DNA of 64,000 nucleotides from Viscum album (taxonomy: Eukaryota; Streptophyta; Magnoliopsida; Santalales; Viscaceae): contig OY728131.1 in assembly GCA_963277665.1 (NCBI GenBank), forward strand, positions 1,392,238,688 to 1,392,302,687, read 5' to 3'. The position numbers were made by a program, and so were the translations under genes. The notes beneath the pieces were generated by a model. The model made no database searches. It was not told the DNA's origin and saw only the letters and a program-made list of their open reading frames with translations. Below, piece by piece: positions 25,746 to 38,400 of this stretch (its first letter is position 1; each line of letters starts with the position of its first letter).

Positions 25746-26163
25746 CTAATCCTTGAGTAGTTCAATCCATCGCCTTTTCCACATTTTGAGTTCTTTCTGT
25801 GAGAAAATATACTTCAAACTCTTATGAGTAGTATAAATCTCACATATTTTACCATAGAGATAGAGTCTCCAAATCTTCCAAGAAAAGATTACAGCTGCTA
25901 ACTCAAGATCATGAGTAGGATAGTTTTGCTCGTGAATTTTCAGTTGTCGTGATGCATAGGCAATAACCCTGTCATTCTGCATAAGGACACAACCAAGTCC
26001 TTTTTTCAATGCTTCACTATAAGTAGAAAACTCATCATTCGCCGATGGTAGAGTCAATATAAGAGCATTGACTAATCTTCTCTTCAGTTATTCAAAACAT
26101 TCTTCACACTCTTTTTTCCAAACAAATTTAACCCCTTTTCATGTGAGCTTCGTTAATGGGTTA
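25746..26163 (-). pseudogene. Chromovirus RNase H
   Basis: RNase H degrades the RNA strand during reverse transcription. The frame 25,746-26,057 reads [20 protein letters not shown], then [39 protein letters not shown] and [20 protein letters not shown]. It aligns along its whole length with gypsy RNase H. Two catalytic positions are altered: the family's YSDASKKG reads YSEALKKG (Asp to Glu) and FTDHKSL reads YTTHKSL (Asp to Thr). The connection domain upstream (near 26,070-26,165) has stops. It would be inactive as it stands. Confidence 0.88.
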
Positions 26164-26168
26164 TCCAA

Positions 26169-26921
26169 TCAGGAAAAATTCTGGATGAAACACCGATAAT
26201 AACCAGCTAAACCAATAAAACTGTGTACCTCAGTTATACTTGTCGGTGCTTGACATTCCTGGATTGCTCTTGTCTTAGAAGGATCAATGGATATTCCATC
26301 ATTAGAGACAATATGGACAAGAAAAAAAAATCCCCTGAAGACAGAATTCACACTTGCTAAACATCCCATATAATTCATGTCTTCTAAGAGTCTTCAGGAT
26401 AATGCACATGTGATTTTCATGATCTCTGTAGATTTTTGTGTATACAGAGATACCATCAATAAATACCACCAAAAAATCATCGGTATATTCCTTAAAACTC
26501 TATTCATTAGATCCATGAATACAGAGGGTGCATTAGTCAGCCCAAAAGGCATTACTATCAACTCATAATGCTCGTACCTGGTTCAAAATGCTGTCTTCAG
26601 AATGTCTTCCTTCTTCACACACAACTAATGGTATCCAGATCGAATTTCAATCATTGAAATGTATTGAGCTCCATGTATTTGTTCAAATAAATCATCAATG
26701 TGAGGTAGGGGATACTTGTTCTTTATTTTTGTAGCATTTATTTCCCTATAGTCGATACATAACCTCATAGATCCAACTTTCTTCTTAACAAAAAGGACAG
26801 GGGCTCCCCATGGAGAAACACTAGTGAGAATAAATCCCTTATTACTCAATTCCTCTAGTTTGTTCTTTAGTTCAACTAATTCCATAGTGTTCATTATATA
26901 ATGGGTCTTCGATATAGGCAT
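26169..26921 (-). pseudogene. Chromovirus reverse transcriptase
   Basis: The frame 26,625-26,921 reads [47 protein letters not shown] and [20 protein letters not shown], the first half of a gypsy RT. Near 26,445-26,465 the active-site box reads [14 protein letters not shown] where the family has FVVVFIDDILVYS, so the second catalytic Asp is Gly. The final part (26,169-26,378) contains GIFFLVHIVSNDGISIDPSK and SFIGLAGYYRCFIQNFS, the RT thumb. Stops lie at about 26,622, 26,555, 26,500 and 26,166. The frame reads through a degraded, non-functional RT. Confidence 0.9.
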
Positions 26922-26924
26922 TGA

Positions 26925-27640
26925 ACCAGGAATTAAATCAATGGAAAACTCAATTTCTCATTCTGGAGGATGTCCAGGTAAATCTTCCGGAAACACGTCT
27001 ATATATTCTTTCACAATAGGTACATCCTCTATTTGAACATTCCTTTACTCACCCACAATTATTTCATTATCTTCCTGCTTGATAATTTAATTTAGTTGAG
27101 ATACTGGGGGTGGATCTAGATAAGAATTAGGTGGTGATGATTCTTCTATAGAGATAAGGTGTTCTTTATCATCATCATCAAAAATAGTAACCTCATTCTT
27201 CTTACAATAAATCTTTGCATCATGGTCTGAAAACCAATCCATACCAAGTATTATATCTAATTCAATCATGGGTATGATGATGAGATTAGCAGATAAAGAA
27301 CATTTATGTGCTCTAATGGGGACTTATTCACAAAACTTTTGCAATGATACTTCCCTAAGAAGTTTTGACTGAAAACTCCCTTGTTAAATAAAATTGGAAA
27401 TATCTAATTTTCATAGCAAACTGTGAAGATATGAAACAATGCAATGATCCAGAATCAAATAACGCAGTTTCTAAACTTGAGGAAACCATTAAATTACCTA
27501 CCACCACATCATTCAGAGATTCTACCTCAGTAGTAGTGATAGCATAAGCCTGGCCTTGATCCCTTGGACTTTTCGGATTTAAGTTCCCTTGATGCTTTGG
27601 ACATTCATTTCCATATTGTCCCATATCCCTAAAATTGTAG
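26925..27640 (-). pseudogene. Chromovirus aspartic protease and linker
   Basis: The protease would cleave the Gag-Pol polyprotein. Near 27,440-27,480 the minus strand reads ALFDSGSLHCFISSQFA, matching the family's ALFDSGATHSFIS with the DSG triad intact. The second half (27,087-27,269) reads FDIILGMDWFSDHDAKI-like text (the printed residues are LDIILGMDWFSDHDAKI), matching 'DVILGMDWLxxHxAxIDC'. A frameshift or stop lies between the halves near 27,300-27,360. The linker to RT carries an acidic DDDDK stretch and the usual FPG-type phrase is decayed. Confidence 0.82.
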
Positions 27641-28589
27641 CATTGAACATCGGTATCTTCCTTCTTCTCCTTGCAATCACGAGCTTGGTGGCCTTTTTCA
27701 CCACACTTGTAACAGACTCACATTCTGTTTAAGCAAGTACCGGGGTGTTTCTTCCCACAATTATTGCAGGATGGATATTCAAATATTCCCTTCTTCCCCT
27801 TATTTCCATTCCCAGAGTGATCAGTAGATCTCTTTTTCTCTTTCTTTGCTTTAATGTCATAAGACATAGAAAATTCTTTTTATGTCTTAATAGCACATGA
27901 GGAAATATCTTCGTATGACAAGAATGATTTGAGACTAATTCTTGATGGAAAAACGGTTTTATCCCATAAAAGAAATGATCAATATTACTTCTTGGGTTAC
28001 GTATGTAATCTGAAGCATGGCTCGTTAACCTTATAATGTTAGCCTCATACTTCGCGAAATTCTCATCCTCCTTTTGTCTCAAACTCAGAAATTTCATTTC
28101 CATATCTGCTCAATGGTCATGAGGAATGTATTTTTCTAATAAAATATCTTTAAACTACCTCCATTCCATATTTGATACTTCATCATCTTCCTTTTGGTTT
28201 TGAATCAATGACCACCATTGATCAGAATCTCCAGTGAGGTGGTAAACTACCATGATAACTTTTTCCCTTTCACTACTCCCCAAAGCATGGAAAAATTTCA
28301 CAATGGAATTTATACATTGCTTAGATACTAATAGAATTGTAATCCCATTGAATTTTGGTGATTTTTGACTCATTGAATGATCCAACATTGATCCTCCATA
28401 CTGCGGATCAGGGTGCTCCATACGGGTAAGGTTATTACTCATAACCTGAGTGAGTTGTCCCGGTATGCTGATAATATGATCAGCACCAGTTGTATCACCA
28501 GCTCCACTATAATTATCTTGAGGAGGAGGGAAATCCCTACATGGATTTCATGCATTGATACAGTTTCCAATCCTTTCATTGGGAGCCAT
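27600..28589 (-). pseudogene. Chromovirus Gag with three zinc knuckles
   Basis: The probable start is the ATG at 28,589 (MAPNERIGNC). The capsid part includes MEHPDPQYGG, SPKFNG, KFFHALGSSEREKVIMVVYH, LTGDSDQWW, and, after stops near 28,152 and 28,110, MEMKFLSLRQKEDENFAKYE, matching retrotransposon Gag. The nucleocapsid has three Cys/His boxes in a row: CNNCGKKHPGTC (CX2CX3HX3C, about 27,730-27,765), CYKCGEKGHQARDC (perfect CX2CX4HX4C, about 27,675-27,716), and CYNFRDMGQYGNEC (about 27,610-27,650), where the second Cys and the His are lost. A stop near 28,550 breaks the N-terminus. Confidence 0.88.
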
Positions 28590-29076
28590 TTCTAAACAAT
28601 GGAATAAACTAGATTAGGTTATGAAACAAAATACATAATTCCAAACTTGTAAAACACATAACATAAATTGAACAGTTTATGGACAAAATCCATAATCATA
28701 AAATAAAAATATTTGAGGAATTATATACTCATAAACCCTTCATAATGTTTTGTAATGAAAATGATAATTATCCTAAGCATATCCCCCGGGAGTGTCGTAA
28801 CCAAAAGTGCAGCAAGGCCCGTTTTTGTGCACGATTTCTCGTCCGAGTCTAGCTCAAAGTGGTGTTTTCGGGTTTTACCCCTAGGTACAACTGTTCCAGA
28901 GCTGCCTCTACCTGCTTGTATCCAGACATGGAAGTATTGTTTGGAAAACTCACAAAATCTCTATATTACCAAAATTCTAGGAATTTATTTTATACTGATC
29001 CTCAAAGTCCATCATAGGTCTATGTGCTCTAATAAGAGTTTATCTAAATCTAGCTTCCAAGGTTTGTATTAAACTT

Positions 29077-29088
29077 CCTCTGATAACA
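29077..29088 (-). other. Primer-binding site, initiator-Met tRNA type
   Basis: Two bases inside the 5' LTR the minus strand reads TGTTATCAGAGG. This matches 10 of 12 positions of TGGTATCAGAGC, the complement of the initiator-Met tRNA 3' end used by most plant LTR elements. Confidence 0.85.
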
Positions 29089-29090
29089 AT

Positions 29091-32000
29091 TGTAACGCCC
29101 CGACCCCAGTTACCCAGAGTTAGTGTACTGTTACAAAACATTGGCAAGATCACAAAATATCAAGTCTCAAAAGACTGATTAGTTTAGTAGCCTTGGAATC
29201 ACTAGATACATTCATCAGTGTTACATTACATCATAAAATGAAAAGTACAACAACATAGTCTCCATAGTCCACACTCATATCCCCTTATACTATCCCTGTA
29301 GGTCATTCATAAATTACTTCTTCACATCTTGGGAAAAATAAAACATAGAAATGGGTGAGCTCAGATGCCCAGTAAGGATAACAATATAGAAGAAACTTTC
29401 ATAAATAAGCATAAACATTTAAGGCAATGTATATCTAAAAAAAATCCTTTTAAACTCTTACTTCAACATAATATGGAAGAAATAAAATGAAATAATGTCA
29501 TTTAATTATTCACATGGATATTCTACTAGTCAAATAATCACATGCAATATAAATAACCACTTTCATAATGATGGAATGCATAAAGCCAGACTATCATAAC
29601 CACATAGTACAGGCCTTGTGCCAAGTCTACAAACAAGATTTTTTCAGGGCCTTGTGCCAATACACTAGTTTGTCTCATGAGACTTACTGATGCATCAAGG
29701 AGCTATAGTAGGCTCCACCCGTCACTTATTAATTCTAATGCATTCCTTATATGAATAGGTTTAAACATAACCTAAATATTCGTATTAAAACTAGCATATG
29801 AAATGTCAATACTTTCTCTATAAACCATGAATGGTATAAAAATAGCACATCCATAGTCAAACATATCACAATACCTTCAATACAATATGAATGTTTTGTA
29901 TCATAATAAATCAACTTCAAATAAGCTTAAAATTCATCAAAGGATGTTGACGTAGATGAAATCAAAACTATTTGAGAGAAATATACCTTTTTTGAAATAA
30001 TTTAAAAGTCACATAATTATAAAATAAAACATAAACTTTGAAAATATTATTATAAGCTTGTAAGTGAAGCTTTGACGATTTTATAATGGCGGAAAATAGC
30101 CGCACCCGACGTATATGTTAAAAATGACATTCATACCTTAATTCGATCGAAAAGGTTAAAAAGGACCTTGTTTGGAAAACAACGGAATGCTTCCCTTATA
30201 AACAACTTATAGAAATTCAAACAAGGGTATAAATGACTTTAACCCATAGTCTGTAAAATATTAAGAATTATTTGAAATAAATTTGTAAGAAACATGGATT
30301 TGGATGATAAAGAGGTCATATTAGATAATTACATATAAACAACCTCGAATAATGAATATATTGTAAAATAAACCCTTACCTTGCACTTTTCATTGGTCGA
30401 CGGTAGTTAGAATCCTATATAATAGTGAAATAATTGTTATTAAATTATACAAGAATCATATACATTAATATGATATCATATATGATCTTTTAAAATTGCT
30501 TTGTTAATAATATCATAGTATTATAATCATTTTGGGTGTTAACTTACTCATTTTCTTTTATATGTTTTGTTACATAAGACATGTTTGTTATCGATAGGTT
30601 GTATCATATTCATATCTAGAATTATATCAACTCCTTAAACATTATTTTTAATCAGAAAATGAGAATTAGAGTTTAATGGATACGATAGGGATTTAATCTC
30701 ATCATGTTTGTGGAGATGGTAGTTCGTACATACGTACGAGCGACAATATCATTGTTTTGATAATAAAATAAAATATAATTGGATGGTATATCATATATAC
30801 AGAATCATAATAATGCTATATTTATTATTTACTTCAATTACACATCATTATCATACCCATCCAAATAATAATGTTTTGCATAATAATTACACCACGACGT
30901 GGAGACGGTAAGTCGTACGTAGGCACGTATGGTGACATGTCATTAAAAGGATGGATAGAATACTGAATATGGTTTTACCATATTTATAATAACATAACAA
31001 TATATATAATATACTAGAGTTATTATTTTATAATGTAAGTAACAAAGAAAGAAGAAGTGGAAGAAGAAAGGAACTTGAAAGGGGGTGGTGAAAACATTTA
31101 CTCTTCTTCGGGTTCTTCCTTTTGATTTGATGAAAATGGATCCTTAAGATGACTTTATGATCAAACTAAGGCCTCTAGGTTTAATTGAGGGAAGTTTATA
31201 GGATATTTGGGAAGGGTTTGTCCGAACCAAAGGGATTTTATGGTATTAATTTGAGAGAATTGGGAGTGCCATTTTATAAGAGGGGTGAGGGGAACCTTTG
31301 GAAAAGCTAGAAATATTATTTTATAATAAATTCATATTCGGTTTCTAATGGATAAAAAGAGTATTATTTAAATTTTAAGGTGCTGATAGGTCTAAAACCA
31401 CTAAAAAATAGGTTTTATACAGGTTTGGGTCACTATATTAACCTTATCTGTTAGTTTTAACTCTTAGTTAATTAGTTTGACATTTACCATGTCTCTTTAT
31501 ATTTTTATATTATATAGTTAATAAACTTACTATATACTTCCAACAGACCCCCAAGTGGTCTGTTAATGATACTCCTATCATTATATTAGTCCTTTGGCCA
31601 TTCCTTATATTTTTAGGAATATAATATCAATTAATAATATAATATTTGTTTTAAAAACACTTTTATGCCAATATTGACACTATTTGGTATTTTGTTTTTT
31701 CTAAATTCATAACGGCATTATTATTTCAAAAACAATTCATCTAACCAACCCTAATATTTCATATTAATCTATAAAATTATTGGAATTCATAAAAAGTGTC
31801 AAATTACAATTATTTGGATATTTATAATATAAATTATTTCAATATTTCATTAATTAGGTAATTACTTCATCACCATTGTGTCATATATAATTTAAATTAT
31901 TTGAGGTATAAAATTTATAAATAAAATACCATTATGTAGGAAATCTATTTATCTTTATAATGAATATTTATAATAGAATTTATCTTATTCATAACCCTAT

Positions 32001-32824
32001 ATTAAAAATGTTCCCGTTATTAAGCTTTGATTTTAAATCTTTTAACTCCTCTTAGAATTGAATAATAATAAATGTCCTAAACTAATAAAAGTGGACCAAA
32101 TAGGTTCATATTTTATTACTAAGGTTTATTTTTGTCAAACTATACTTATCCAATATAATTAAGACATGTGTTAGGTTAATAATATTATCATTTTTACCCT
32201 TAATTACCCTATTTACTTTTAACCGTGGTAAATAAAAGTAAAAAGTTATTATTCATCAAAAATTATTTTCATCTTATTAAACAAAATTTTACTCCTTGAT
32301 ATTAACCTTGTCTCTCTTATTTTTTAAATTCCACTCACATAAGTGGTAAAATTATGCTTTATGTGAATTTGAAAATTCTCCTAAGAGATGGGTAAATGAC
32401 GGTGAAAAGTTCAATAAACTTTTTATACATCTAAAATTATTATAAACTGACTCCAATGAATTACATTGAACATATATAGGTATTATGTGTCTATTTTGAC
32501 CTAAAATAAATTTAAATAAAATAAATATTTATTTAAATAAACATTTGGTTTTAAACTATAACTCAGTGTTTTTCACTATTCATCAATAATTGAAAGTTTT
32601 TAGAAAAATACCAAAAATTCACCCTAGGCTAATTTCGTTATTCCGAATCTAAAAATGAATTCCATTTTGAAAGATAAAATTTATAAAATTTTAAAAAGTT
32701 GGTATTACTATTCATAACGGCTACTTCAATTTGTTGTGTTGTGTGTTAGAACTCGAAATTGCGTACAACACACGCTACTGTATTATTCAAAGGGAAGCGT
32801 ACCATGGAAGCTTGGGGTGTTATA
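29091..32824 (-). repeat. 5' LTR of the gypsy chromovirus
   Basis: Partner of 20,347-24,080, with the same length and collinear throughout. On the minus strand it starts TATAACACCCCAAGCTTCC, with the canonical TG changed to TA, and ends GGGGCGTTACA. The candidate TATA box, the GGCCTTGTGCC pair and the CGTACG blocks are all conserved. Confidence 0.93.
31272..31280 (-). promoter_or_regulatory. Candidate TATA box of the 5' LTR
   Basis: The minus strand reads CTTATAAAA, the same box and relative place as in the 3' LTR. In an active element this copy would drive the genomic transcript. Confidence 0.4.
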
Positions 32825-32829
32825 GTATT
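32825..32829. repeat. Target-site duplication (right copy, GTATT)
   Basis: Matches 20,342-20,346 exactly and directly follows the LTR end. Confidence 0.9.
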
Positions 32830-33880
32830 AATGTTGAATGTTCTAAAATTATTTATAAAATGACACCATGTACCATTTAGTATGGTATCTAGTACTTGGT
32901 GGAAGGATGTTGATATGGTTCCTTCTATTTCAACCACCAATTTCCCAATGGCAAGGAACTGGGTAGCCAATGATGGATTTCCTATGATATTTTTTTCTTG
33001 AAAATTCATTATATATTTCAAGAGGAGTGACACAGGATGATATATTCTTGAATTGGATGATGAATTTATAGATGAACCAGGGATGTATGAAACATGAATT
33101 GGGTGAAAAAAGTGGTGATGATCAAATCCATAATATATAAGTATAGAATAAGTACTCAAACTTGTAGAGGAGTAACATTAATTAAGCATAAGAATATTCA
33201 ATAGTTTTCAAAGGCTGTGTGAGATTATTCATATAGATACACCTTATTGTAAAAATATATTTCTTCAACTATTCACTAGGTATCATAGGTTAGGGTAGTT
33301 CATGTATTGAGAAGCTTCTGGGGGCCTTGACTAAGTGGAGGGTCATTTGTAATGATCTGAAGATGGTGGAACCAGTACAATTAGGTAAACATGTCATTTC
33401 ATTAATGAGTGGGGTCACTAAGTCAATATAGATCAATTATCTAGATAAAAATTATCTTTTTAATTTTTCTTTCATTTTTAATAAATATAATCATTATTTC
33501 TCCTATGGGGTAATATTATGACAAAACCATTAAAACATTCTTGTATTCTGTGTGTGGGAGTGATTTATTTTGTTCTTCCTCTTTTGTATGTGTGTGTGTT
33601 CAAAATGTTTAACTAGGGTCAAGGTTATTTGTGATGATATATTATAGAATAATTACATTTCTATAGACATTTAAATCAAGTGTCTTAATTATTATATAAT
33701 TATAACCTTATTCCTCATTAAATATTTTAGAAACTGAGTTCTAGAACATGGTAGTTTTGGAACAAAAAGTGTAATCCTAGCTTTCCAAGAAATTAAAATT
33801 CTATTGTGGAATAAAATTATAAAAAAATGGATCAATAAATTTGATAAATAATGTATTTTTTAGAATATATAGATTTAACA
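32830..33880. other. Flank between two elements, no recognised gene
   Basis: About 1 kb with no clear motif, of more balanced composition than its surroundings. It may be the 5' LTR and leader of the copia element that follows, or the continuation of the gypsy element left of 20,347. A minus-strand open frame spans 32,746-33,159 but starts from this flank and runs into the LTR. Confidence 0.35.
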
Positions 33881-34039
33881 TTACTTATTGTTTATAGATA
33901 TATATGTTTTTTTAAAGGTTGTAAAATTGAGCGCAATGGACAAAGTGGAAGTAAAATATCCTACGAAGAAATAAATTGGGGTTTTTTAGATGATATTTGA
34001 ATATAATGAGGCCTTAAAGTGAATACAAATATTGAATTT

Positions 34040-34545
34040 ATGTTCAAACATGTGGATATATAAGATAAACCTACCATAATAAACATGGTTTTTCTAATTT
34101 AGAAACTCTTCACCCTAAAGATGGTGGATTCTAAATTGGTGGATAATCATGTTAATAATTTCAATTATACCAAGATACAACATGAATTAGATGGTATTAA
34201 TGTTGATAGGACAGTATGGTTTTTTGTTCTTATTTTATCACTTCCAGAATCATAAGATGTCATGGCTACCATGATGAGTAATTCGACTGATAATATTGGA
34301 TTAGAGTTTGAATAAATTTATTATCTCATTGTAAATTATATAATTAGGAATAAATGGGTCTATGGAAAAAATCACATCTTTTTTAATGAAAAATTTAGAG
34401 GGTTCTCAACATAGAGGAATTATTGGGAGAGTGATTTTTATAAAATAGATATCATACAAGGGAATTCAATAGATCCTATACCCACATACTGGTATTGTGG
34501 AAAGTAGGTAAATCCAATGAATCACTGTAGATAAAGGGTATTTAA
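34040..34545 (+). pseudogene. Copia Gag remnant with zinc knuckle
   Basis: The plus strand reads LFTLKMVDSKLVDNHVNNFN, then LDGINVDRTVWFFVLILSLPES, matching the Tork-type Gag phrase 'LYxLKMxEGxSVxxHLxxFNxL...LLxSLPxSYD'. Downstream, near 34,487-34,530, it reads YWYCGK then NPMNHCR, a decayed CX2CX4HX4C box from which the first Cys and the His are missing. Several stops interrupt it. Confidence 0.7.
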
Positions 34546-34619
34546 TTATCTAAATATTACTTTTATGTGTTCTTCTATATATATAACTATAGTGGAAATT
34601 AATTTGATTATGTGTGTCC

Positions 34620-34700
34620 CTAGTTCATTAGAGTCATGGGTCATTGATTATAGGGCTTCATTTCCCTCAATAACCTAGAGGGGTCATATAGAACTATTTA
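34620..34700 (+). pseudogene. Copia protease remnant
   Basis: SLESWVIDYRASFPSIT and then RGHIELF match the Tork-type phrase 'WxIDSGASxHxTxxRxLF'. The catalytic D-S-G reads D-Y-R. Confidence 0.65.
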
Positions 34701-34979
34701 TATGGAAGATTATCAAAGGTATTTCTTTTGTATGATAAAACTCGTGTAATTTTTTGAAGTTGTTATCTGAACATATGAACTAGGACAAGACACTGCTTTG
34801 ATTTGTAAATGGTGAGGAACAATCCAATATTGTAGAAGAATCTTATTTTGTAAGGTTATATTTATTATGTGGGTTTCTATAAAACATTTTGTGGGATGAT
34901 TATGGAATATCACATAGGGATTCATGATGATGAAAAATGTTATAAAGGATAGACTATTATAGCTTTCTAAGAGTTAAAA

Positions 34980-35640
34980 AGGTGAAACACTTACCCTAGA
35001 AACAAATTCTAGAATAGAAAATTTTTGGCATGATCATCTTGGTTACATATCGGAGAAAGAGATTAAAATCATAGATTCTAAAGGAATATTAAAACTCAAT
35101 CAATTGGAGTATAGAAAATGTGAAGAGTGTATACATGGGAAGTAATAGTGGGTGTCGTTCAATAATGAAGTCAAGACTCTAAATAAATATATGTTATATT
35201 CGGTGAATATGTATCTATGGGTTCCATCACTAGTTATTTCTCACAGAGGATCATTATGCTATGTAACCTTCATTTATGATGCATCTAAAATGGTGTGGGT
35301 ATTATTTATTAAGAATAAGTTCAATGTTTTTGAAACATTCATTTAATAGTGAATCATGGTAGAAAGGAGGCCAGTTAAAATATTATATTCTTGAGGTATG
35401 ATAATGGTGGAAAATATAAAATAAACTATTTAAAGGTGTTCTAGTAGAAGAAAGTAATTAATATTGAGAATATGGTTCATAAATCACTATAAAAAACTAA
35501 TGTGCTGGAGTGAATGAACCAGAAACTGAATGAAATGGCCTTTAGAATAAGGCTATATTCTAATTTCCCAATGTAATTTTTGAGATAGGCATTGAAATAT
35601 GTGACATAGCATAGGAATATTATTACTTATATACTATTAG
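34980..35640 (+). pseudogene. Copia integrase remnant
   Basis: Fragments correspond to the zinc region 'LWHxRLGHISEKGMxIL' (HDHLGYISEKEIKI-like text near 35,025-35,065) and KCEECIHGK (about 35,118-35,140). The open frame 35,152-35,346 reads MYLWVPSLVISHRGSLCYVT, FIYDASKMVWVLFIKNKFNV, matching 'VWGPSPVxSxGGxxYYVTFIDDxSRKxWVYFLKxKSDVF'. Here the catalytic Asp of FIDD reads Tyr-Asp. After several stops, ECMNQKLNEMA-like residues near 35,505-35,540 recall 'ERMNRTLxEMARSM'. The match stops at about 35,640, next to the direct repeat. Confidence 0.75.
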
Positions 35641-35681
35641 GGTTAGATCTTCCATAATGGTCTTAGATTGAAATATCGATC

Positions 35682-38400
35682 GATGTCTCCCAACATTAAG
35701 TATTCCCATATCTCACCAATTTCAAGAACCAACTCCAGTCACCTCTCAAATAGGCACCTAAACTAGACCATGGAAAGTCTAGAAGGGTGATATTGTTTCC
35801 CATTAGCTTGATTAAAGTTCCTAAGTATCAGGAGAACACTCTTGGGAATAGTTTTTTCCAAACAATATCCAAATAAACAAGGAAATAGCATCATGGAATC
35901 TAAAATGACTCATTCATATATAGAATTTTTAGAAACCAAATCAATAGATCAAACCAAACGGAATATCCAATAAAAATATAATGAAAATTAACTAATAAAG
36001 TATTTCATAAAGTAAACCAACACATAATTAGAATAGTAAAATAATAACATTATCACAAGAAATTGTAAAACATCTAAAGGATGATTCTGATGATAAATAC
36101 AATAAATAATTATGCCAAAATTAAAACCAGGTCCAAATATCTACTTACCAAACCCATTTGATTTAGGTTCACTAACCACATCCCATAAAATCTACTACGA
36201 GACTAACTTGAACATCAACCAAGAAAATTTCATTGCCCAGAACATGTAAAAAATAAATACGAGTTGTATAGAACAATTGGTGCATATAATGTTTGAGATA
36301 AATAGGACCACTAAGATTTTATGAAGAAGTTTTTATAGTTTCTTTGATAATAAATTTAATTTATGATAATTTTAAATACATATTGAAAATAGTTATTATG
36401 ATTAGGTAGGGTAAAAAAATAAATTCATTTCTCTTTTCATAAAACCCATATTTTTCTAAGAAACAAATATAGAATAGTAAATTTTAGAGATCACATTAAA
36501 AACTATATTTAAAATATTATACATGCATTAAAATAAATACATTACTCATAAACACCTTTTTAAAACCATTTTCCAAATCTTATTTAGATAATGACTTTCA
36601 CCACATAATGAATAACTCCAATTAAATTAAATACTCCTTAATAAGGGATCGTGTCAATTAATAAACAAAATTTAAATAATTATTCCATCCAAAACAATTG
36701 AAATAGGGTATACAAAAAGCAATTAAATTAAATACCCTAAATAATTTCATATTCCACACTAAGTATCATGGGAACAATACTATGTCCTAATGTGAGAGGG
36801 TCCCAAACAAACTATAACACAATACCAAATGCCTACATATGTTTCATCATAAAATATCACAATCCATTTTACTATCCCACACCGACATCATTTAGGGACA
36901 CTCTACACTAGCCCAAACATATATCACTACCAGATTGACAATATAAGTGTGTGTACTGACCGTTTTACCATAGATCTAGACCTATATCTCAGCCTAGGGT
37001 TCCAATGAATAAAATCATTAGGGGATTATTAAACACTAAAATTATATGATAAAAAATCAATCAAAAATAAATATAAATATATCATCACCTTTAATCCCTC
37101 AAAAGAAACATCCCATTTTTCCACATCATCCACATCAATAATATTCATTTTTCCTCAAGATGCGCTTGTTATCTGTTATATTTTATAAATTGGGGCTCAA
37201 GAGGGTCTCACACAAAAAAACATTAAATTCACTTAAAAATGAAAAGTGTTCTTTTTTGAGAACTGACTAGGAATGTTAAGCCATTTCCTATAATTAGAAT
37301 CCATTTTCAAAACAACCCATCTAAAACCACTCTTAAAATCATTTAAGGATTTAATTTCTTTCCTTTATCTAAACCATTTTATATTCTACAACCCCGGTTT
37401 ATTATTTGAAAACCACACTTTATCAATTTGAGAACCCAAATATGGTATAATGATTTAAATAATCAAAATATCATTAAAAAACGTATAAATATTTCAATAA
37501 CACATGGAAACCAAAAATCAGTTAAAATATGGAAAACAATTTAACATCCTTTGCAAGATATAAAATCATTAAATACATTCTATGATAAGTGATAAATTAC
37601 TCTGGAACATTTATAAAACCCACTACTAGTATCACATGTTTAAATGATTTAACAAAAAATAATTTTGAAACATCAAGAACAAAATGAAATGTCAATTGAA
37701 TTAAGTACTCAAAAAACACATACCTCATACCAAGTAAAACCCCCTTGTGGAAATCCAGAAGAAATTTTCATTAATTGTGAGACTATAAAATAAATAAGTT
37801 AACCCATAAAATTCATAACAAGTAAAATCCAAAACTAAAAACACCCCCACACCCTAATCTCATCACAACCAGCCCCATGGTTTATGGGAGTAAGTAAAAC
37901 TAAAGGTAAATAGAAGAAAATGGATTGAAATGGACAAGAAAAATGAAACAAGTGATTCCCATAAATAAATACTGTTTAAATCAACTAAATATAAGCATAA
38001 ATAAGATGAATCGGGTAAATAATAACTCCCCTTTCACACATGGGGTTTATTCGATCGAGAGGGAGGAAGAAATGGGAGTTTACCCCTTTTAATTCAAGGA
38101 CATAAAATTTATAATTTCAAAACATTATAAAAATGCGTAACATACCTGGTCCTAATGATTGCATTGGTAAATTATAAAATAATCATGTGAGTGTATCTTT
38201 AATTTACTATACGATTCACATGGGAAGACCATGTGGTTTTGAAAAACTATACAAAAAAATTTTTCAGAACTAAAACACCAAAATATTAAAAATTCCACAA
38301 TAATTGACCCAAAATTCATGTTAAATAGAATAGATAAACAAATAATAATAATTAAAAATAATGTCAATGAGTACAAATTATTCTCACCATAATACTTTCT
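35682..38400. repeat. Diverged direct repeat, left copy (probable LTR)
   Basis: This block is collinear with 41,290-43,880. Matching landmarks in order: a GGAAAGTCTAGAAGG / GGGAAGGCCCAAATGG segment; GAGAACACTCTTGGGAATAG / GAAAACAATCTTGAGAATAG; ATGTTTCATCATAAAATATCAC / ATGTTTCATCCAAATATAAC; GGGTCTCACAC / GAAATCTCACAC; and ACCACACTTTATC / ACCAGACCTCATA. Identity by eye is modest, roughly 60-70%. Spacing is about 5.6 kb. The copies sit at both edges of a gap in copia coding sequence, so LTRs of a nested element are the likeliest reading. Confidence 0.6.

Larger units (their letters stand above)
20347..32824 (-). mobile_element. Full-length gypsy chromovirus, Tekay/Del-like, defective
   Basis: A 12.48-kb element with two 3,734-bp LTRs, a PBS next to the right LTR, a PPT next to the left LTR, and GTATT duplications outside both ends. 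The ~5-kb interior on the minus strand holds Gag, protease, RT, RNase H, integrase and a chromodomain-like tail in the usual order for a single Gag-Pol frame. Several stops and lost catalytic residues make it non-autonomous. The LTRs differ at about one base in ten over their first 160 bp, which indicates an old insertion. Assignment to Tekay/Del is inferred from the long LTRs and domain text. Confidence 0.93.

Noticed and set aside
28755..29072. 105-codon plus-strand frame at the chromovirus leader
   Set aside because: It lies between Gag and the PBS on the antisense strand, in the untranslated leader of the element, and shows no motif.
32746..33159. 137-codon minus-strand frame
   Set aside because: It starts in the flank and continues into the chromovirus LTR across the target duplication, and has no motif. 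It is probably chance in a less AT-rich patch.
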